Translations under genes and position numbers: made by a program | Notes under the pieces: generated by a model | Told to the model about the DNA's origin: nothing | What the model saw: the letters and a program-made list of their open reading frames with translations, nothing else | Database searches by the model: none | In this document: positions 1 through 6,886 of the stretch, piece after piece | How positions within the stretch are numbered: the stretch's first letter is position 1 | Layout of the letters: the number at the start of each line of letters is the position of its first letter | Assembly: GCA_050293885.1 (NCBI GenBank) | Contig: JBNKNO010000072.1 | Location: 1-14,497, forward strand | Length of the DNA stretch: 14,497 nucleotides | From: Nitrogeniibacter sp050293885 | GTDB taxonomy: Bacteria > Pseudomonadota > Gammaproteobacteria > Burkholderiales > Rhodocyclaceae | Reading direction: 5' to 3'

Positions 1-20
1 CTCGCTAAACAACTCTCCGG

Positions 21-59
21 CGCCCCTTCGCAAAACCACTCGGGCCGCGAAGAGGGGCG
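21..59 (-). other. Leader hairpin downstream of the outward promoter
   Basis: The arms 21-31 (CGCCCCTTCGC) and 47-59 (GCGAAGAGGGGCG) are complementary apart from a two-base bulge, with a 15-base loop. The stem begins almost at the predicted start of the outward transcript. It could be a 5' leader or processing stem. It could also act as a terminator for dnaB read-through, but no clear T-run follows it on the minus strand. The pairing is visible; the function is inferred. Confidence 0.5.
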
Positions 60-60
60 A

Positions 61-88
61 ATTATATACAACAAAAACCCACTGTCAA
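61..88 (-). promoter_or_regulatory. Perfect sigma-70 promoter reading out of the window
   Basis: On the minus strand the sequence contains TTGACA (88 to 83), a 16-base spacer and TATAAT (66 to 61). Both hexamers match the sigma-70 consensus exactly. The bases after the -10 box are GC-rich (TCGCCCC), a discriminator type known from stringently controlled rRNA and tRNA promoters. Transcription would start near position 53-54 and leave the window at its left edge. No coding start lies downstream within the window. I infer that the target is a stable RNA gene, such as a tRNA, just outside. The promoter lies in the spacer after the dnaB stop codon, so it is independent of dnaB. Confidence 0.8.
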
Positions 89-114
89 GAAAAGAACGGG
101 GGAGCGCAAAAAAA

Positions 115-1482
115 TCAGTATTCCGACACGCCGGAGAAGTTCTCGAAGCGGGTATTTTCGCCGATAAAGGTCATGCGCACAGTGCCCGTCGGACCGTTCC
201 TGTGCTTGCCGACAATGAGCTCGGCGGAGCCTTTGTCAGGCGAGTCCGGGTTATAGATTTCGTCGCGATAGATGAACATGATGATGTCCGCGTCCTGCTC
301 GATCGCCCCCGATTCCCGAAGGTCGGACATCACCGGGCGCTTGTTGGGTCGCTGCTCGAGACTTCGATTGAGCTGTGACAACGCCATGATGGGGACGTGG
401 AGCTCCTTGGCGAGCGACTTGATGGCGCGGGATATCTCGGAGAGTTCTGCTGCGCGGTTGTCGCTCTGCTTGAGCGAACTCATGAGCTGGATGTAGTCGA
501 TGACGATCAAGCCAAGCTTGCCGCACTGTCGATAGAGGCGACGCGCCCTGGCACGCAAGTCGGTCGAGTTCAGGCCCGGCGTCTCGTCGATGTGGATGGG
601 CGCCTCATGTAGCTTGCCCAGCGCGAAGGTGAGGCGCTGCCACTCGTCGTCGTTCAGTTTGCCGGTCTTCAGCCGGTGTTGGTCAAGCCGACCGACAGAG
701 GATATGAATCGGGTGGCCAACTGCGTACCGGGCATCTCCATCGAGAAAATGGCGACCGGCAGACCGCATTCGACGGCAACGTTCTCCGCCACATTCAACG
801 CGAAGGTCGTCTTGCCCATGCCGGGACGCCCGGCAACGACAATCATGTCGGTCGGCTGCAGGCCCGAGGTCTTTTCGTCGAGATCGGCAAAGCCCGTGGG
901 TACGCCCGTAATCGCCGATTGTTCATCCCGGTCGTAGAGCTCCTGAATCCGATCCACGACCTGCCCGAGAATGGGCTGGATGGGCACGAATCCCGAGCTT
1001 TGCCGAGAACCCGCCTCCGCGATCTCGAAGACCTTCGCTTCGGCCTCATCGAGGAGCGTCTTTGCGTCCTTGCCTGAGGGCGTGAGCGCACTGGACGCGA
1101 TGTCATCACCTACCGATACCAGCTCACGCAATATCGCCCGTTCGCGGACGATTTCGCCATAGCGCCGGATGTTTGCGGCCGATGGCGTGTTGTTGGCTAT
1201 CTCTCCGAGGTAAGCGAGCCCGCCCGCCTGCTCGGATTCTCCACTTTTTTGCAGCGACTCGAACACGGTCACCACATCGGCCGGCTTGCCCAGCTCGACC
1301 AGGCGGGCAATGTGCTTGAAGACCCGGCGGTGGTCATCCCGATAGAAGTCGACCTCGGACACCATATCGGCCACCTTGTCCCAGGCGGTATTGTCCAGCA
1401 GCAGGCCGCCCAGCAGGGACTGCTCGGCTTCCAGCGAATGAGGGGGCAGTTTGAGCTCTGCCAGTTGCGGGTCTGATTGCAT
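115..1482 (-). CDS. dnaB: Replicative DNA helicase DnaB
   Basis: This is the ring-shaped 5'-to-3' replicative helicase that unwinds the chromosome at the fork, interacting with primase and the clamp loader. The 455-residue length is normal for the family. The N-terminal helical domain begins with the typical PPHSLEAEQSLLGGLL segment. The RecA-like domain has Walker A GRPGMGKT (residues about 218-225, Lys224) and Walker B LIVIDYIQLM (Asp around 329). Conserved C-terminal helicase motifs follow (ALSQLNRSLEQRP, DLRESGAIEQDADI). No intein or insertion is present. The gene lies downstream of the ribosomal-protein operon but is separated from it by a strong terminator, so it should have its own promoter in 1483-1539. 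I see no good consensus there. A run of seven T follows the stop codon directly. Identification is secure. Confidence 0.97.
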   Translation of the reverse strand: MQSDPQLAELKLPPHSLEAEQSLLGGLLLDNTAWDKVADMVSEVDFYRDDHRRVFKHIARLVELGKPADVVTVFESLQKSGESEQAGGLAYLGEIANNTPSAANIRRYGEIVRERAILRELVSVGDDIASSALTPSGKDAKTLLDEAEAKVFEIAEAGSRQSSGFVPIQPILGQVVDRIQELYDRDEQSAITGVPTGFADLDEKTSGLQPTDMIVVAGRPGMGKTTFALNVAENVAVECGLPVAIFSMEMPGTQLATRFISSVGRLDQHRLKTGKLNDDEWQRLTFALGKLHEAPIHIDETPGLNSTDLRARARRLYRQCGKLGLIVIDYIQLMSSLKQSDNRAAELSEISRAIKSLAKELHVPIMALSQLNRSLEQRPNKRPVMSDLRESGAIEQDADIIMFIYRDEIYNPDSPDKGSAELIVGKHRNGPTGTVRMTFIGENTRFENFSGVSEY

Positions 1483-1512
1483 CGATTGATCTGGCTATTC
1501 GCGGCGGGATAA

Positions 1513-1526
1513 GCACATCATTGTGC
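1513..1526. promoter_or_regulatory. Short palindrome upstream of dnaB
   Basis: GCACA-TCAT-TGTGC is a perfect five-base inverted repeat with a four-base centre, 31 bases upstream of the dnaB start codon and just past the operon terminator. Its position fits an operator in the dnaB promoter region. The arms are short enough to arise by chance, and no regulator is recognised. Confidence 0.25.
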
Positions 1527-1539
1527 CGAAAACCAACAA

Positions 1540-1568
1540 AAAAAGGGCTGCATCAAGCAGCCCTTTTT
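1540..1568 (-). terminator. Intrinsic terminator of the rpsF-priB-rpsR-rplI operon
   Basis: The stem GGGCTGC (1545-1551) pairs with GCAGCCC (1557-1563) around the five-base loop ATCAA. It is flanked by an A-run on the left (1538-1544) and a T-run on the right (1564-1568), so on the minus strand a seven-pair GC-rich hairpin is followed by seven T. It starts 19 bases after the rplI stop codon. By symmetry it could also work on the plus strand. Confidence 0.93.
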
Positions 1569-1586
1569 CACACGGGGTGAAACAGC

Positions 1587-2039
1587 TTACTGCTGTTCGC
1601 CCAGCACCGACACGGTGATGTTGGTCACCACATCGGCGTGCAGACCCACTTCGAGCTGCACGTCACCAACGGACTTGAGCGGGCCTTCCGGCATACGGAT
1701 GGCGCTGCGCTCGATTTCGAACCCCTGGGCTTCGAGGGCTTCGGCCACGTCAGCGTTGGTCACAGAACCGAACAGACGGCCGTCCATGCCGGCGTTGCGC
1801 GTGATCTGTACCATCAGGCCTTCGAGCTTTTCGGCCAGCGCCTGCGCGGCGCCGAGCTTCTCCTGTTGCGCTTTTTCGAGTTCGGCGCGGCGGGCTTCGA
1901 ACTCAGCCATGTTGGCGTCGGTGGCGCGCTTGGCCTTGCCTTGCGGGATCAGGAAGTTACGTGCGTAACCGTCCTTGACCTTGACCACATCACCCAGGTT
2001 ACCGAGCTTGCCGACTTTTTCGAGCAGAATGATTTGCAT
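1587..2039 (-). CDS. rplI: 50S ribosomal protein L9
   Basis: L9 is a large-subunit protein that binds 23S rRNA and contributes to translational fidelity. The 150-residue product is close to the usual bacterial length of about 149. It opens with the characteristic MQIILLEKVGKLGNLGDVVKV, followed by KDGYARNFLIPQGKAKRAT. A long charged central helix follows, then the C-terminal domain (RNAGMDGRLFGSVTNADVAEAL). The start is supported by a good ribosome-binding site, GGGAGAA, upstream of ATG. It is the last gene of the operon, 15 bases behind the rpsR coding region and directly before the terminator. Confidence 0.98.
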   Translation of the reverse strand: MQIILLEKVGKLGNLGDVVKVKDGYARNFLIPQGKAKRATDANMAEFEARRAELEKAQQEKLGAAQALAEKLEGLMVQITRNAGMDGRLFGSVTNADVAEALEAQGFEIERSAIRMPEGPLKSVGDVQLEVGLHADVVTNITVSVLGEQQ

Positions 2040-2054
2040 GTCGAATTCTCCCGG

Positions 2055-2324
2055 TTACTGGTGCAGGTCGGTGTAAGGCAGCAGCGCCAGGAAACGGGCG
2101 CGCTTGACGGCCGTCGACAGCTGACGCTGATAGCCAGCCTTGGTACCGGTGATGCGCGCCGGCATGATCTTGCCGGTTTCGGTCACGAAGTCCTTCAGCA
2201 GATCGACGTCTTTGTAATCGATCTCTTCGATCTTCTCTGCCGTGAAGCGGCAGAACTTGCGACGCTTGAACAGGCCGCCGCTGCGACCACCCTTGCTATT
2301 TCGACTCTTCGGTTTGAACGCCAT
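2055..2324 (-). CDS. rpsR: 30S ribosomal protein S18
   Basis: S18 is a small-subunit protein that binds as a heterodimer with S6 on the platform of the 30S particle. The 89-residue product contains the core RRKFCRFTAEKIEEIDYKDV, then ITGTKAGYQRQLSTAVKRAR and the terminal LPYTDLHQ. The N-terminus has about 14 extra basic, Gly/Ser-rich residues (MAFKPKSRNSKGGRSGG) compared with the E. coli protein. The start is supported by GGAAGGA seven bases before the ATG. That ribosome-binding site and start codon lie inside the end of priB: the two frames overlap by 29 bases, so translation is probably coupled. Confidence 0.97.
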   Translation of the reverse strand: MAFKPKSRNSKGGRSGGLFKRRKFCRFTAEKIEEIDYKDVDLLKDFVTETGKIMPARITGTKAGYQRQLSTAVKRARFLALLPYTDLHQ

Positions 2325-2628
2325 TGTCGATTCCTTCCAAAAATTTGATATTCGTTATATGCAACACCGGCAACTTCGAGCGCTTGCTTTTCGCGGCAAG
2401 AAAACCGGTGGCTTCCAATTCCCATCCGCATCCGGCAACGCGCATCTGTTGCGCCATGTCACCGATTGCGACGGCAGGCAACTCGCATTCCACATCCCGC
2501 TCGACACCGTTTTCGATCTGGCGGGACGCATGCCCCAACACACAGCTCACAACGGCAACCCCGGCGGGGGTGTATCGCATCGGCGCCAACTCAATCAGTT
2601 TGCCGACAATGCGCAGCGTGTTGCTCAC
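2296..2628 (-). CDS. priB: Primosomal replication protein N (PriB)
   Basis: PriB is a small OB-fold single-stranded-DNA-binding protein that works with PriA in restarting stalled replication forks. The 110-residue product is close to the usual size of about 100. It shows the PriB/SSB pattern: an N-terminal strand (NTLRIVGKLIELAPMRYTPAGV), then a VSCVLGHASRQ segment, and a C-terminal HITNIKFLEGI strand. The start codon is GTG, six bases after the rpsF stop codon, with only a weak ribosome-binding site, so coupling to rpsF is likely. Its place between rpsF and rpsR is the classical one and supports the name. The last nine or so codons overlap rpsR. Confidence 0.93.
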   Translation of the reverse strand: MSNTLRIVGKLIELAPMRYTPAGVAVVSCVLGHASRQIENGVERDVECELPAVAIGDMAQQMRVAGCGWELEATGFLAAKSKRSKLPVLHITNIKFLEGIDNGVQTEESK

Positions 2629-2634
2629 GCCGGC

Positions 2635-3054
2635 TTATTCCCCGGTCGCAGCCTCTTCTTTGGCCGGCTCGTCTTTGGGCGCCTCTTCCTTGCTCTCGGC
2701 GTCCTCGGCGTTGCCGCTGGTCAGGGAACGCGACTTCTCATCCTTCATCATCGGGGATGCTTCGGTCACGGCCTTCTTCACGGTCACGGTGAGGTGACGC
2801 AGCACGGCATCGTTGAACTTGAAGGCGTGCTCGAGCTCGGCCAGGGTTTCCTGGTCGGTTTCGATGTTCATCAGCACGTAGTGTGCCTTGTGGATTTTCT
2901 GGATCGGGTAAGCCAGCTGGCGACGACCCCAGTCTTCCAGGCGGTGGATGACGCCATTCTTGGCTTCAACCAGCGCGCGATAGCGCTCGACCATGGCGGG
3001 CACTTGCTCGGACTGGTCCGGGTGGACGATAAAGACGATTTCGTAGTGGCGCAT
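2635..3054 (-). CDS. rpsF: 30S ribosomal protein S6
   Basis: S6 is the platform protein of the small subunit that pairs with S18. The product begins MRHYEIVFIVHPDQSEQVP and contains the conserved IHRLEDWGRRQLAYPIQKIHKAHYVLMNIE and FNDAVLRHLTVTVKKAVTEASPM segments. The 139-residue length includes a long acidic and lysine-rich C-terminal tail, common in proteobacterial S6. I chose the ATG at 3054 because GAGGAG (3065-3060) stands five bases upstream and the family starts MRHYE. A GTG six bases further upstream (3060) is in frame but would overlap that ribosome-binding site. It is the first gene of the operon. Confidence 0.97.
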   Translation of the reverse strand: MRHYEIVFIVHPDQSEQVPAMVERYRALVEAKNGVIHRLEDWGRRQLAYPIQKIHKAHYVLMNIETDQETLAELEHAFKFNDAVLRHLTVTVKKAVTEASPMMKDEKSRSLTSGNAEDAESKEEAPKDEPAKEEAATGE

Positions 3055-3128
3055 GCACACTCCTCGTGGTTACTGAAGAAAGTAGCCCCCCGGTCATGCG
3101 TGCCCGGTGGAGCGAAGGAAAGCCCGCG

Positions 3129-3157
3129 ATGGTAGCAAAAACGATTCGTCGAATCAA
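3129..3157 (-). promoter_or_regulatory. Promoter of the rpsF operon with palindrome in the spacer
   Basis: On the minus strand TTGATT (3157-3152) and TACCAT (3134-3129) are separated by 17 bases, with TGC directly before the -10 box (extended -10). A GC-rich discriminator (CGCGGGC) follows, as is common for ribosomal-protein promoters. The predicted start lies about 70 bases before rpsF. Bases 3143-3155 form a perfect palindrome, GATTCG-T-CGAATC, overlapping the -35 box and spacer. It could be an operator site. The boxes are visible; activity is inferred. Confidence 0.6.
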
Positions 3158-3229
3158 GCATTTGCACTGCGCCGACGGTGCCCGCCATCAACGCCGTTCG
3201 GGCACGGTATGCTATGGCGCCGAAATCAG

Positions 3230-4642
3230 ATGGACACACGCCCTGCCGTGACACCGCGCCCACTCGACGACTTCGAACAACGCTGGCTGGCTGAAGCCAC
3301 CTGCCTGCGCGAGCGCAGCGCGGGCCGACTCGATGACGCGGCCGCGAATCGCGCCGCCCGTGCGGCTGGGGGCGAGCTCGAATCCCGCGTGCTTCATCGG
3401 GCCAGTGCGCTGGCCGACGCACAAGGCGGCATGCGCAGCGCGTTGATCGCTTGGCAGTCACGTGCCGCACTGGCCGCGCTCGCGCTGGGCGCCCTTGCCA
3501 TCATCGTCGGCGCGGGCATGGCCACTGCCGTGCTGGGCGACGGGCGGCAGCCGGTCAACGTGATCTGGGCGCTGGGTGGGCTGCTCGGCGCCCACCTGCT
3601 GACCTTGCTGTTCTGGATTGCGGCGAGCGTCGGCGCAAGTTCGGGGGGTGGCTCGCTGGCCGGCCGACTGTGGATGGCGGTCACGGCCTGGCTGGGACGG
3701 CGCCATGGCGAAGCGTGGTTGCCGCAGGCACTGATCGACATGGCCCGCAGCCGGCATGTGCTCACGGCCTGGCTCGGACGACTCAGTCATGGATTGTGGG
3801 CCCTCACCCTCGGTAGCGCGCTGATCACCCTGCTCCTTATGTTGTCCACACGACGCTACGGCTTTGTGTGGGAAACGACGATTCTCTCTGACGAGGTCTT
3901 CGTGACGCTGACGCTGGCGCTGGGCAAGCTCCCCGCCCTGCTCGGCCTTGCCATGCCCGACGCCGACATCGTGCGCCGCGCCGCCGGCCCGGCCTCCGTC
4001 GCGAGCGATCGGCAGCTGTGGTCCGCCTGGTTGATTGCGGCCGTCGTGCTCTACGGCTTGCTGCCCCGGCTCGCGCTGTGGGCCTGGTGCCAATGGCGAT
4101 GGGTGCGCTTTCGCCAGCATTTTCGGTTGGATCTGGCCAAGCCCGGCTACGCGCAACTGACCCGACAACTCATGCCGGCCTCGGAATCGGTGGGCGTCAA
4201 CGACACCGCACCGGCGCACCTGCCGACCTTTCACGCGGGTCACAGCGGCGCCGTCCTCGATGGCCCGCATCTGGCGCTGGCGCTCGAACTCGGCCCCGAC
4301 CTGCGGTGGCCACCCGACGGTCTTCCCGCCACGATGGTGGGCGGACGGCTGGACAGTCGCGAGGCGCGTCGAAGCATGCTCGATACGCTCGCGGGGCAGC
4401 CGGTCGAGCGCCTGCTGATCGCGGTCGATGCGCGCTTGTCGCCCGACCGTGGCGCGCTGGCACTGATGGCGGAATTGAGCGGCTATGCGCACCGAATGGG
4501 TGTGTGGCTCCATCGCGCAGACGACAACGCCGAGCGCAGCGCACACTGGCACGACGCGCTGGCGCAGTTGGGTATCGCCCCTGTCGACGTGACCCGCAGC
4601 GCAGCAGCCGCACGCCAATGGCTGGAGGCCGGCGATGACTGA
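3230..4642 (+). CDS. DUF2868-type membrane protein, partner of the downstream GTPase
   Basis: This 470-residue protein resembles the DUF2868 family, which has no assigned biochemical role. It has a soluble N-terminal helical region (residues 1-78). Two hydrophobic segments follow (about 79-102 and 112-134), then two more (about 188-206 and 264-287), and a soluble C-terminal part of about 170 residues. I chose the ATG at 3230 (MDTRPAVTPRPLDDFEQRWL) because the family-like sequence begins there. In-frame ATGs at 3107 and 3209 would add sequence without family character. No start has a clear ribosome-binding site. The stop codon overlaps the start of the GTPase gene by eight bases (ATGACTGA), so the two are coupled and probably act together at the inner membrane. 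The family call rests on remembered co-occurrence with DUF3482 GTPases and on architecture. Confidence 0.8.
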   Translation: MDTRPAVTPRPLDDFEQRWLAEATCLRERSAGRLDDAAANRAARAAGGELESRVLHRASALADAQGGMRSALIAWQSRAALAALALGALAIIVGAGMATAVLGDGRQPVNVIWALGGLLGAHLLTLLFWIAASVGASSGGGSLAGRLWMAVTAWLGRRHGEAWLPQALIDMARSRHVLTAWLGRLSHGLWALTLGSALITLLLMLSTRRYGFVWETTILSDEVFVTLTLALGKLPALLGLAMPDADIVRRAAGPASVASDRQLWSAWLIAAVVLYGLLPRLALWAWCQWRWVRFRQHFRLDLAKPGYAQLTRQLMPASESVGVNDTAPAHLPTFHAGHSGAVLDGPHLALALELGPDLRWPPDGLPATMVGGRLDSREARRSMLDTLAGQPVERLLIAVDARLSPDRGALALMAELSGYAHRMGVWLHRADDNAERSAHWHDALAQLGIAPVDVTRSAAAARQWLEAGDD

Positions 4643-6011
4643 CGCGCTGCGCATTGCCGTGGTCGGCCACACCAACACCGGCAAGACCTCCCTGCTGCGC
4701 ACGCTGCTGCGCGACACCCGCTTTGGCGACGTCTCCAGCCGGCCGAGCACCACCCAGCATGTCGAGGGCGCGCGCCTGCTGGCCGACGGCCGCCCGGTCG
4801 CCACCCTGTTCGACACCCCGGGCATGGAAGACGCCATCGCCTTGCTCGACTATCTCGACACCCTCGCACCGCCGTCCGAACGGCTCGACGGCCCCGATCG
4901 CCTGGCGCGCTTTCTCGCCAGCCCCGAGGCTGTCGGGCGCTTCGAGCAAGAGGCCAAGGTGTTGCGTCAGTTGCTCGATAGCGACGCCGGCTTCTACGTC
5001 ATTGACGTGCGCGACCCGGTGCTGCCCAAGCACCGCGACGAGCTCAGTCTGCTGGCCGCGTGCGCCCGCCCCCTGCTGCCGGTCCTCAACTTTGTCTACA
5101 GCGAATCGAGCCAGGAAGCCGACTGGCGGCAGATGCTGTCGCGCGTCGGCCTGCATGCGCAGATCCGTTTCGACACCGTGGCGCCCGAGGCCGGTGGCGA
5201 GCGGCGATTGTACGAAGCGCTCGCCACCCTGCTACCCGAGCGGCGCGATGCGCTCGAGGCGCTCATCGTCAGCCGCGAACACGACGCCGCGCTGCGCCAC
5301 ACCGCGGCGGCACGACTGGTGGCGGAACTCATTCTCGATGCCGCCGCGGCGCGACGCCAGGTCGAAGCGGACGACGACGCCCTCGCGGCAGCGGTCAGCG
5401 ACTTGCATGCCGACGTGCGGCAGCGCGAACAGCGTTGTGTCGACGCCTTGCTCGATCTCTACGGTTTCGAGCGAAACGACGTCCTGCCCGTGCAACTGCC
5501 CTTGCTCGATGGCCGCTGGGAGGACGACTTGTTCAGCAGCGAAACGCTGCGTGTCATGGGCGTCAGCGTCGGCAAGGGCGCGGCCGCCGGGGCCGCCGCC
5601 GGCGTCGGCATCGACCTGCTCGCCGGTGGCCTCACGCTGGGCGCAGCCGCGGCGCTCGGTGCGCTCATCGGCGGCACCTGGCAAAGCGTCAGTGAGTTCG
5701 GCGACCGCATCAAAGGCAAGCTGACGGGCGAGCGCGAACTCACGGTCGACGACGCGATTCTGCGCGTACTCGCCGCGCGTCAGCAGGCCTTGCTTCACGC
5801 CCTGAGCGGACGCGGCCACGCCGCCACGGGCCCGATCGATCTGGCGGCGACACCGATAACGCAATGGACCGAAGACAGCCTGCCCGAGGCCATCGACAAG
5901 GCGCGCGCACATCCGCAATGGAGTGCGCTAGGGGGTCAGAAGCCCGAGGATTCGGATGAGCGACAAAGTGCGATGCGCAGCCTGGCGGCGCGATTCGAGG
6001 CCACGCCTTGA
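4635..6011 (+). CDS. GTPase of the GTPase/DUF3482 family
   Basis: The 458-residue protein starts with a TrmE/Era-like GTP-binding domain. The P-loop is GHTNTGKTS (residues 11-19, Lys17), a switch I threonine lies in RPSTTQH (36-42), and the G3 motif is DTPG (60-63). The canonical G4 motif NKxD is missing: the equivalent strand reads PVLNFVYSESSQ, keeping only an Asn, so guanine specificity is uncertain. A long helical region follows (around 190-300). A glycine/alanine-rich hydrophobic stretch (about 315-355, GAAAGAAAGVGIDLLAGG) resembles a glycine zipper and could associate with membrane or oligomerise. The C-terminal part fits DUF3482. The coupled upstream membrane protein is the likely partner. 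The process served is unknown. Confidence 0.85.
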   Translation: MTDALRIAVVGHTNTGKTSLLRTLLRDTRFGDVSSRPSTTQHVEGARLLADGRPVATLFDTPGMEDAIALLDYLDTLAPPSERLDGPDRLARFLASPEAVGRFEQEAKVLRQLLDSDAGFYVIDVRDPVLPKHRDELSLLAACARPLLPVLNFVYSESSQEADWRQMLSRVGLHAQIRFDTVAPEAGGERRLYEALATLLPERRDALEALIVSREHDAALRHTAAARLVAELILDAAAARRQVEADDDALAAAVSDLHADVRQREQRCVDALLDLYGFERNDVLPVQLPLLDGRWEDDLFSSETLRVMGVSVGKGAAAGAAAGVGIDLLAGGLTLGAAAALGALIGGTWQSVSEFGDRIKGKLTGERELTVDDAILRVLAARQQALLHALSGRGHAATGPIDLAATPITQWTEDSLPEAIDKARAHPQWSALGGQKPEDSDERQSAMRSLAARFEATP

Positions 6012-6013
6012 AA

Positions 6014-6049
6014 CGCCCGACCCCGCATCGACAACAGAAGGGTCAGGCG
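6014..6049. terminator. Possible bidirectional terminator between convergent genes
   Basis: CGCC-C-GACCC (6014-6023) can pair with GGGTC-A-GGCG (6040-6049), giving nine pairs with one mismatch around a 16-base loop. It sits between the stop codons of the GTPase gene and the convergent HPt gene and overlaps the end of the latter. There is no T-run, so this is only a candidate. Confidence 0.3.
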
Positions 6050-6846
6050 GGCCTGCCCAGGTAGTGGCGAATCTCCGCCAGTGCAGTTTTCAGGCGCGAG
6101 CCAAGCGGCGCCAAGCGCTCATTGACATCGGTCATCGTCAAGGAGGCATCGCGCAAGCCATTCTCCACGTCGCCCAGCACGTCGCCGATCGACGTCAAGC
6201 CGACGCTCTGCACGCCGCCTTTGAGCGAGTGCAATGCCTGCCGCAGGGCCTCCCGCGCCTCGACAGAATCGTCGTCGAGACACAGGCGTGTCGCATCGAT
6301 CTGCTCGGCGATTTGAGGCAGCGCCAGGTCGAGTACGTCGCGAAACAACGCCTCGTCACCGCCACAGCGCTCGATCGCGCCAGCCACATCCAACTCGGCG
6401 GCGGGTGCATCGTCGTGCTGCGCGACTGATTCTTCGTACATCTCCAAGCTCCCATCCTCGTCATTGCATCCGGCCGGGTGATCGCGCATGGCTTCCTTGA
6501 TCGCACGCACGATCACGTCGGCATCGAACGGCTTGGTGAAATAGCCTGCCATGCCCATGGCCAGGCACTCGTCCCGCTCCTGCGTCAAGGCGTTTGCCGT
6601 GAGTGCAATTATCGGCGGCGCGGCCGTACCGAGTAAATCAAGAATACGCCGAACGGCCGTCTTGCCATCGACGCCCGGCATCTGAAGGCCCATGAGCACC
6701 GCATCGTAGCCACCGCATCGTGTCGCGTCCACCGCGTCAGCAACGGCACGGTCGCCGCAAACTTCACCATCGATGTGTCTCCTCTCGTCACCGGCACAGC
6801 GCGCGTTCGGGCGCCAGCAACGGACGCGACGCAGCACGAAAAGCAC
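6043..6846 (-). CDS. HPt domain protein with a truncated, degenerate receiver (probable hybrid-kinase remnant)
   Basis: The C-terminal half is a good histidine phosphotransfer (HPt) domain: residues about 150-265 with the motif HSLKGG, His206 being the expected phospho-acceptor. The N-terminal half is the back part of a receiver domain, with ALTAN (Thr83) and the KPF lysine (Lys105). The conserved aspartate is glycine in DAVLMGLQMP (Gly53, codon GGC; a single A-to-G change from GAC). The first beta strand with its acidic pair is not recognisable: the first 30 residues are Arg/Cys-rich and unlike a receiver. The frame can start at GTG 6846 without a convincing ribosome-binding site. I read it as the 3' end of a former hybrid kinase or receiver-HPt gene that lost its 5' part. 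The HPt module could still be active if translated from an internal start, and might serve the nearby hybrid kinase. A pseudogene is the main alternative. Confidence 0.65.
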   Translation of the reverse strand: MLFVLRRVRCWRPNARCAGDERRHIDGEVCGDRAVADAVDATRCGGYDAVLMGLQMPGVDGKTAVRRILDLLGTAAPPIIALTANALTQERDECLAMGMAGYFTKPFDADVIVRAIKEAMRDHPAGCNDEDGSLEMYEESVAQHDDAPAAELDVAGAIERCGGDEALFRDVLDLALPQIAEQIDATRLCLDDDSVEAREALRQALHSLKGGVQSVGLTSIGDVLGDVENGLRDASLTMTDVNERLAPLGSRLKTALAEIRHYLGRPA

Positions 6847-6856
6847 ATTGAAAAGA

Positions 6857-6865
6857 TGCGATACT
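6857..6865 (+). promoter_or_regulatory. Candidate extended -10 element for the response regulator gene
   Basis: TGC followed by GATACT (6860-6865) fits an extended -10 element, with a start expected near 6872, fifteen bases before the chosen start codon. No good -35 box is seen at the right distance. A TTGAAA at 6848-6853 is too close. Low confidence. Confidence 0.3.
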
Positions 6866-6886
6866 GCGCCGTGTCTTCATCAGCAG

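Noticed and set aside
1..60. A tRNA gene at the left edge
   Set aside because: No acceptor, D or anticodon arm can be traced in these bases. Only a leader and a hairpin are visible.
3066..3128. S6:S18 autoregulatory leader upstream of rpsF
   Set aside because: Two ACCGG elements are present on the minus strand, but I could not form a convincing stem with the known motif layout. A covariance-model search would decide.
3207..3212. TATGCT as a -10 box for the DUF2868 gene
   Set aside because: No acceptable -35 hexamer occurs 16-18 bases upstream, and the six-base match alone is not enough.
3458..4837. A 459-codon open frame on the minus strand
   Set aside because: It lies opposite the DUF2868 and GTPase genes, whose sequences show family motifs. 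Its translation is Arg/Gln/Gly-rich without domains, as expected for the antisense of GC-rich codons.
6609..6848. Alternative frame with an AGAGGAG ribosome-binding site before ATGGTGAAG, as a start for the HPt gene
   Set aside because: That ATG is in a different frame from the receiver-HPt sequence, and its product lacks any domain. A frameshift could explain it, but I cannot show one.
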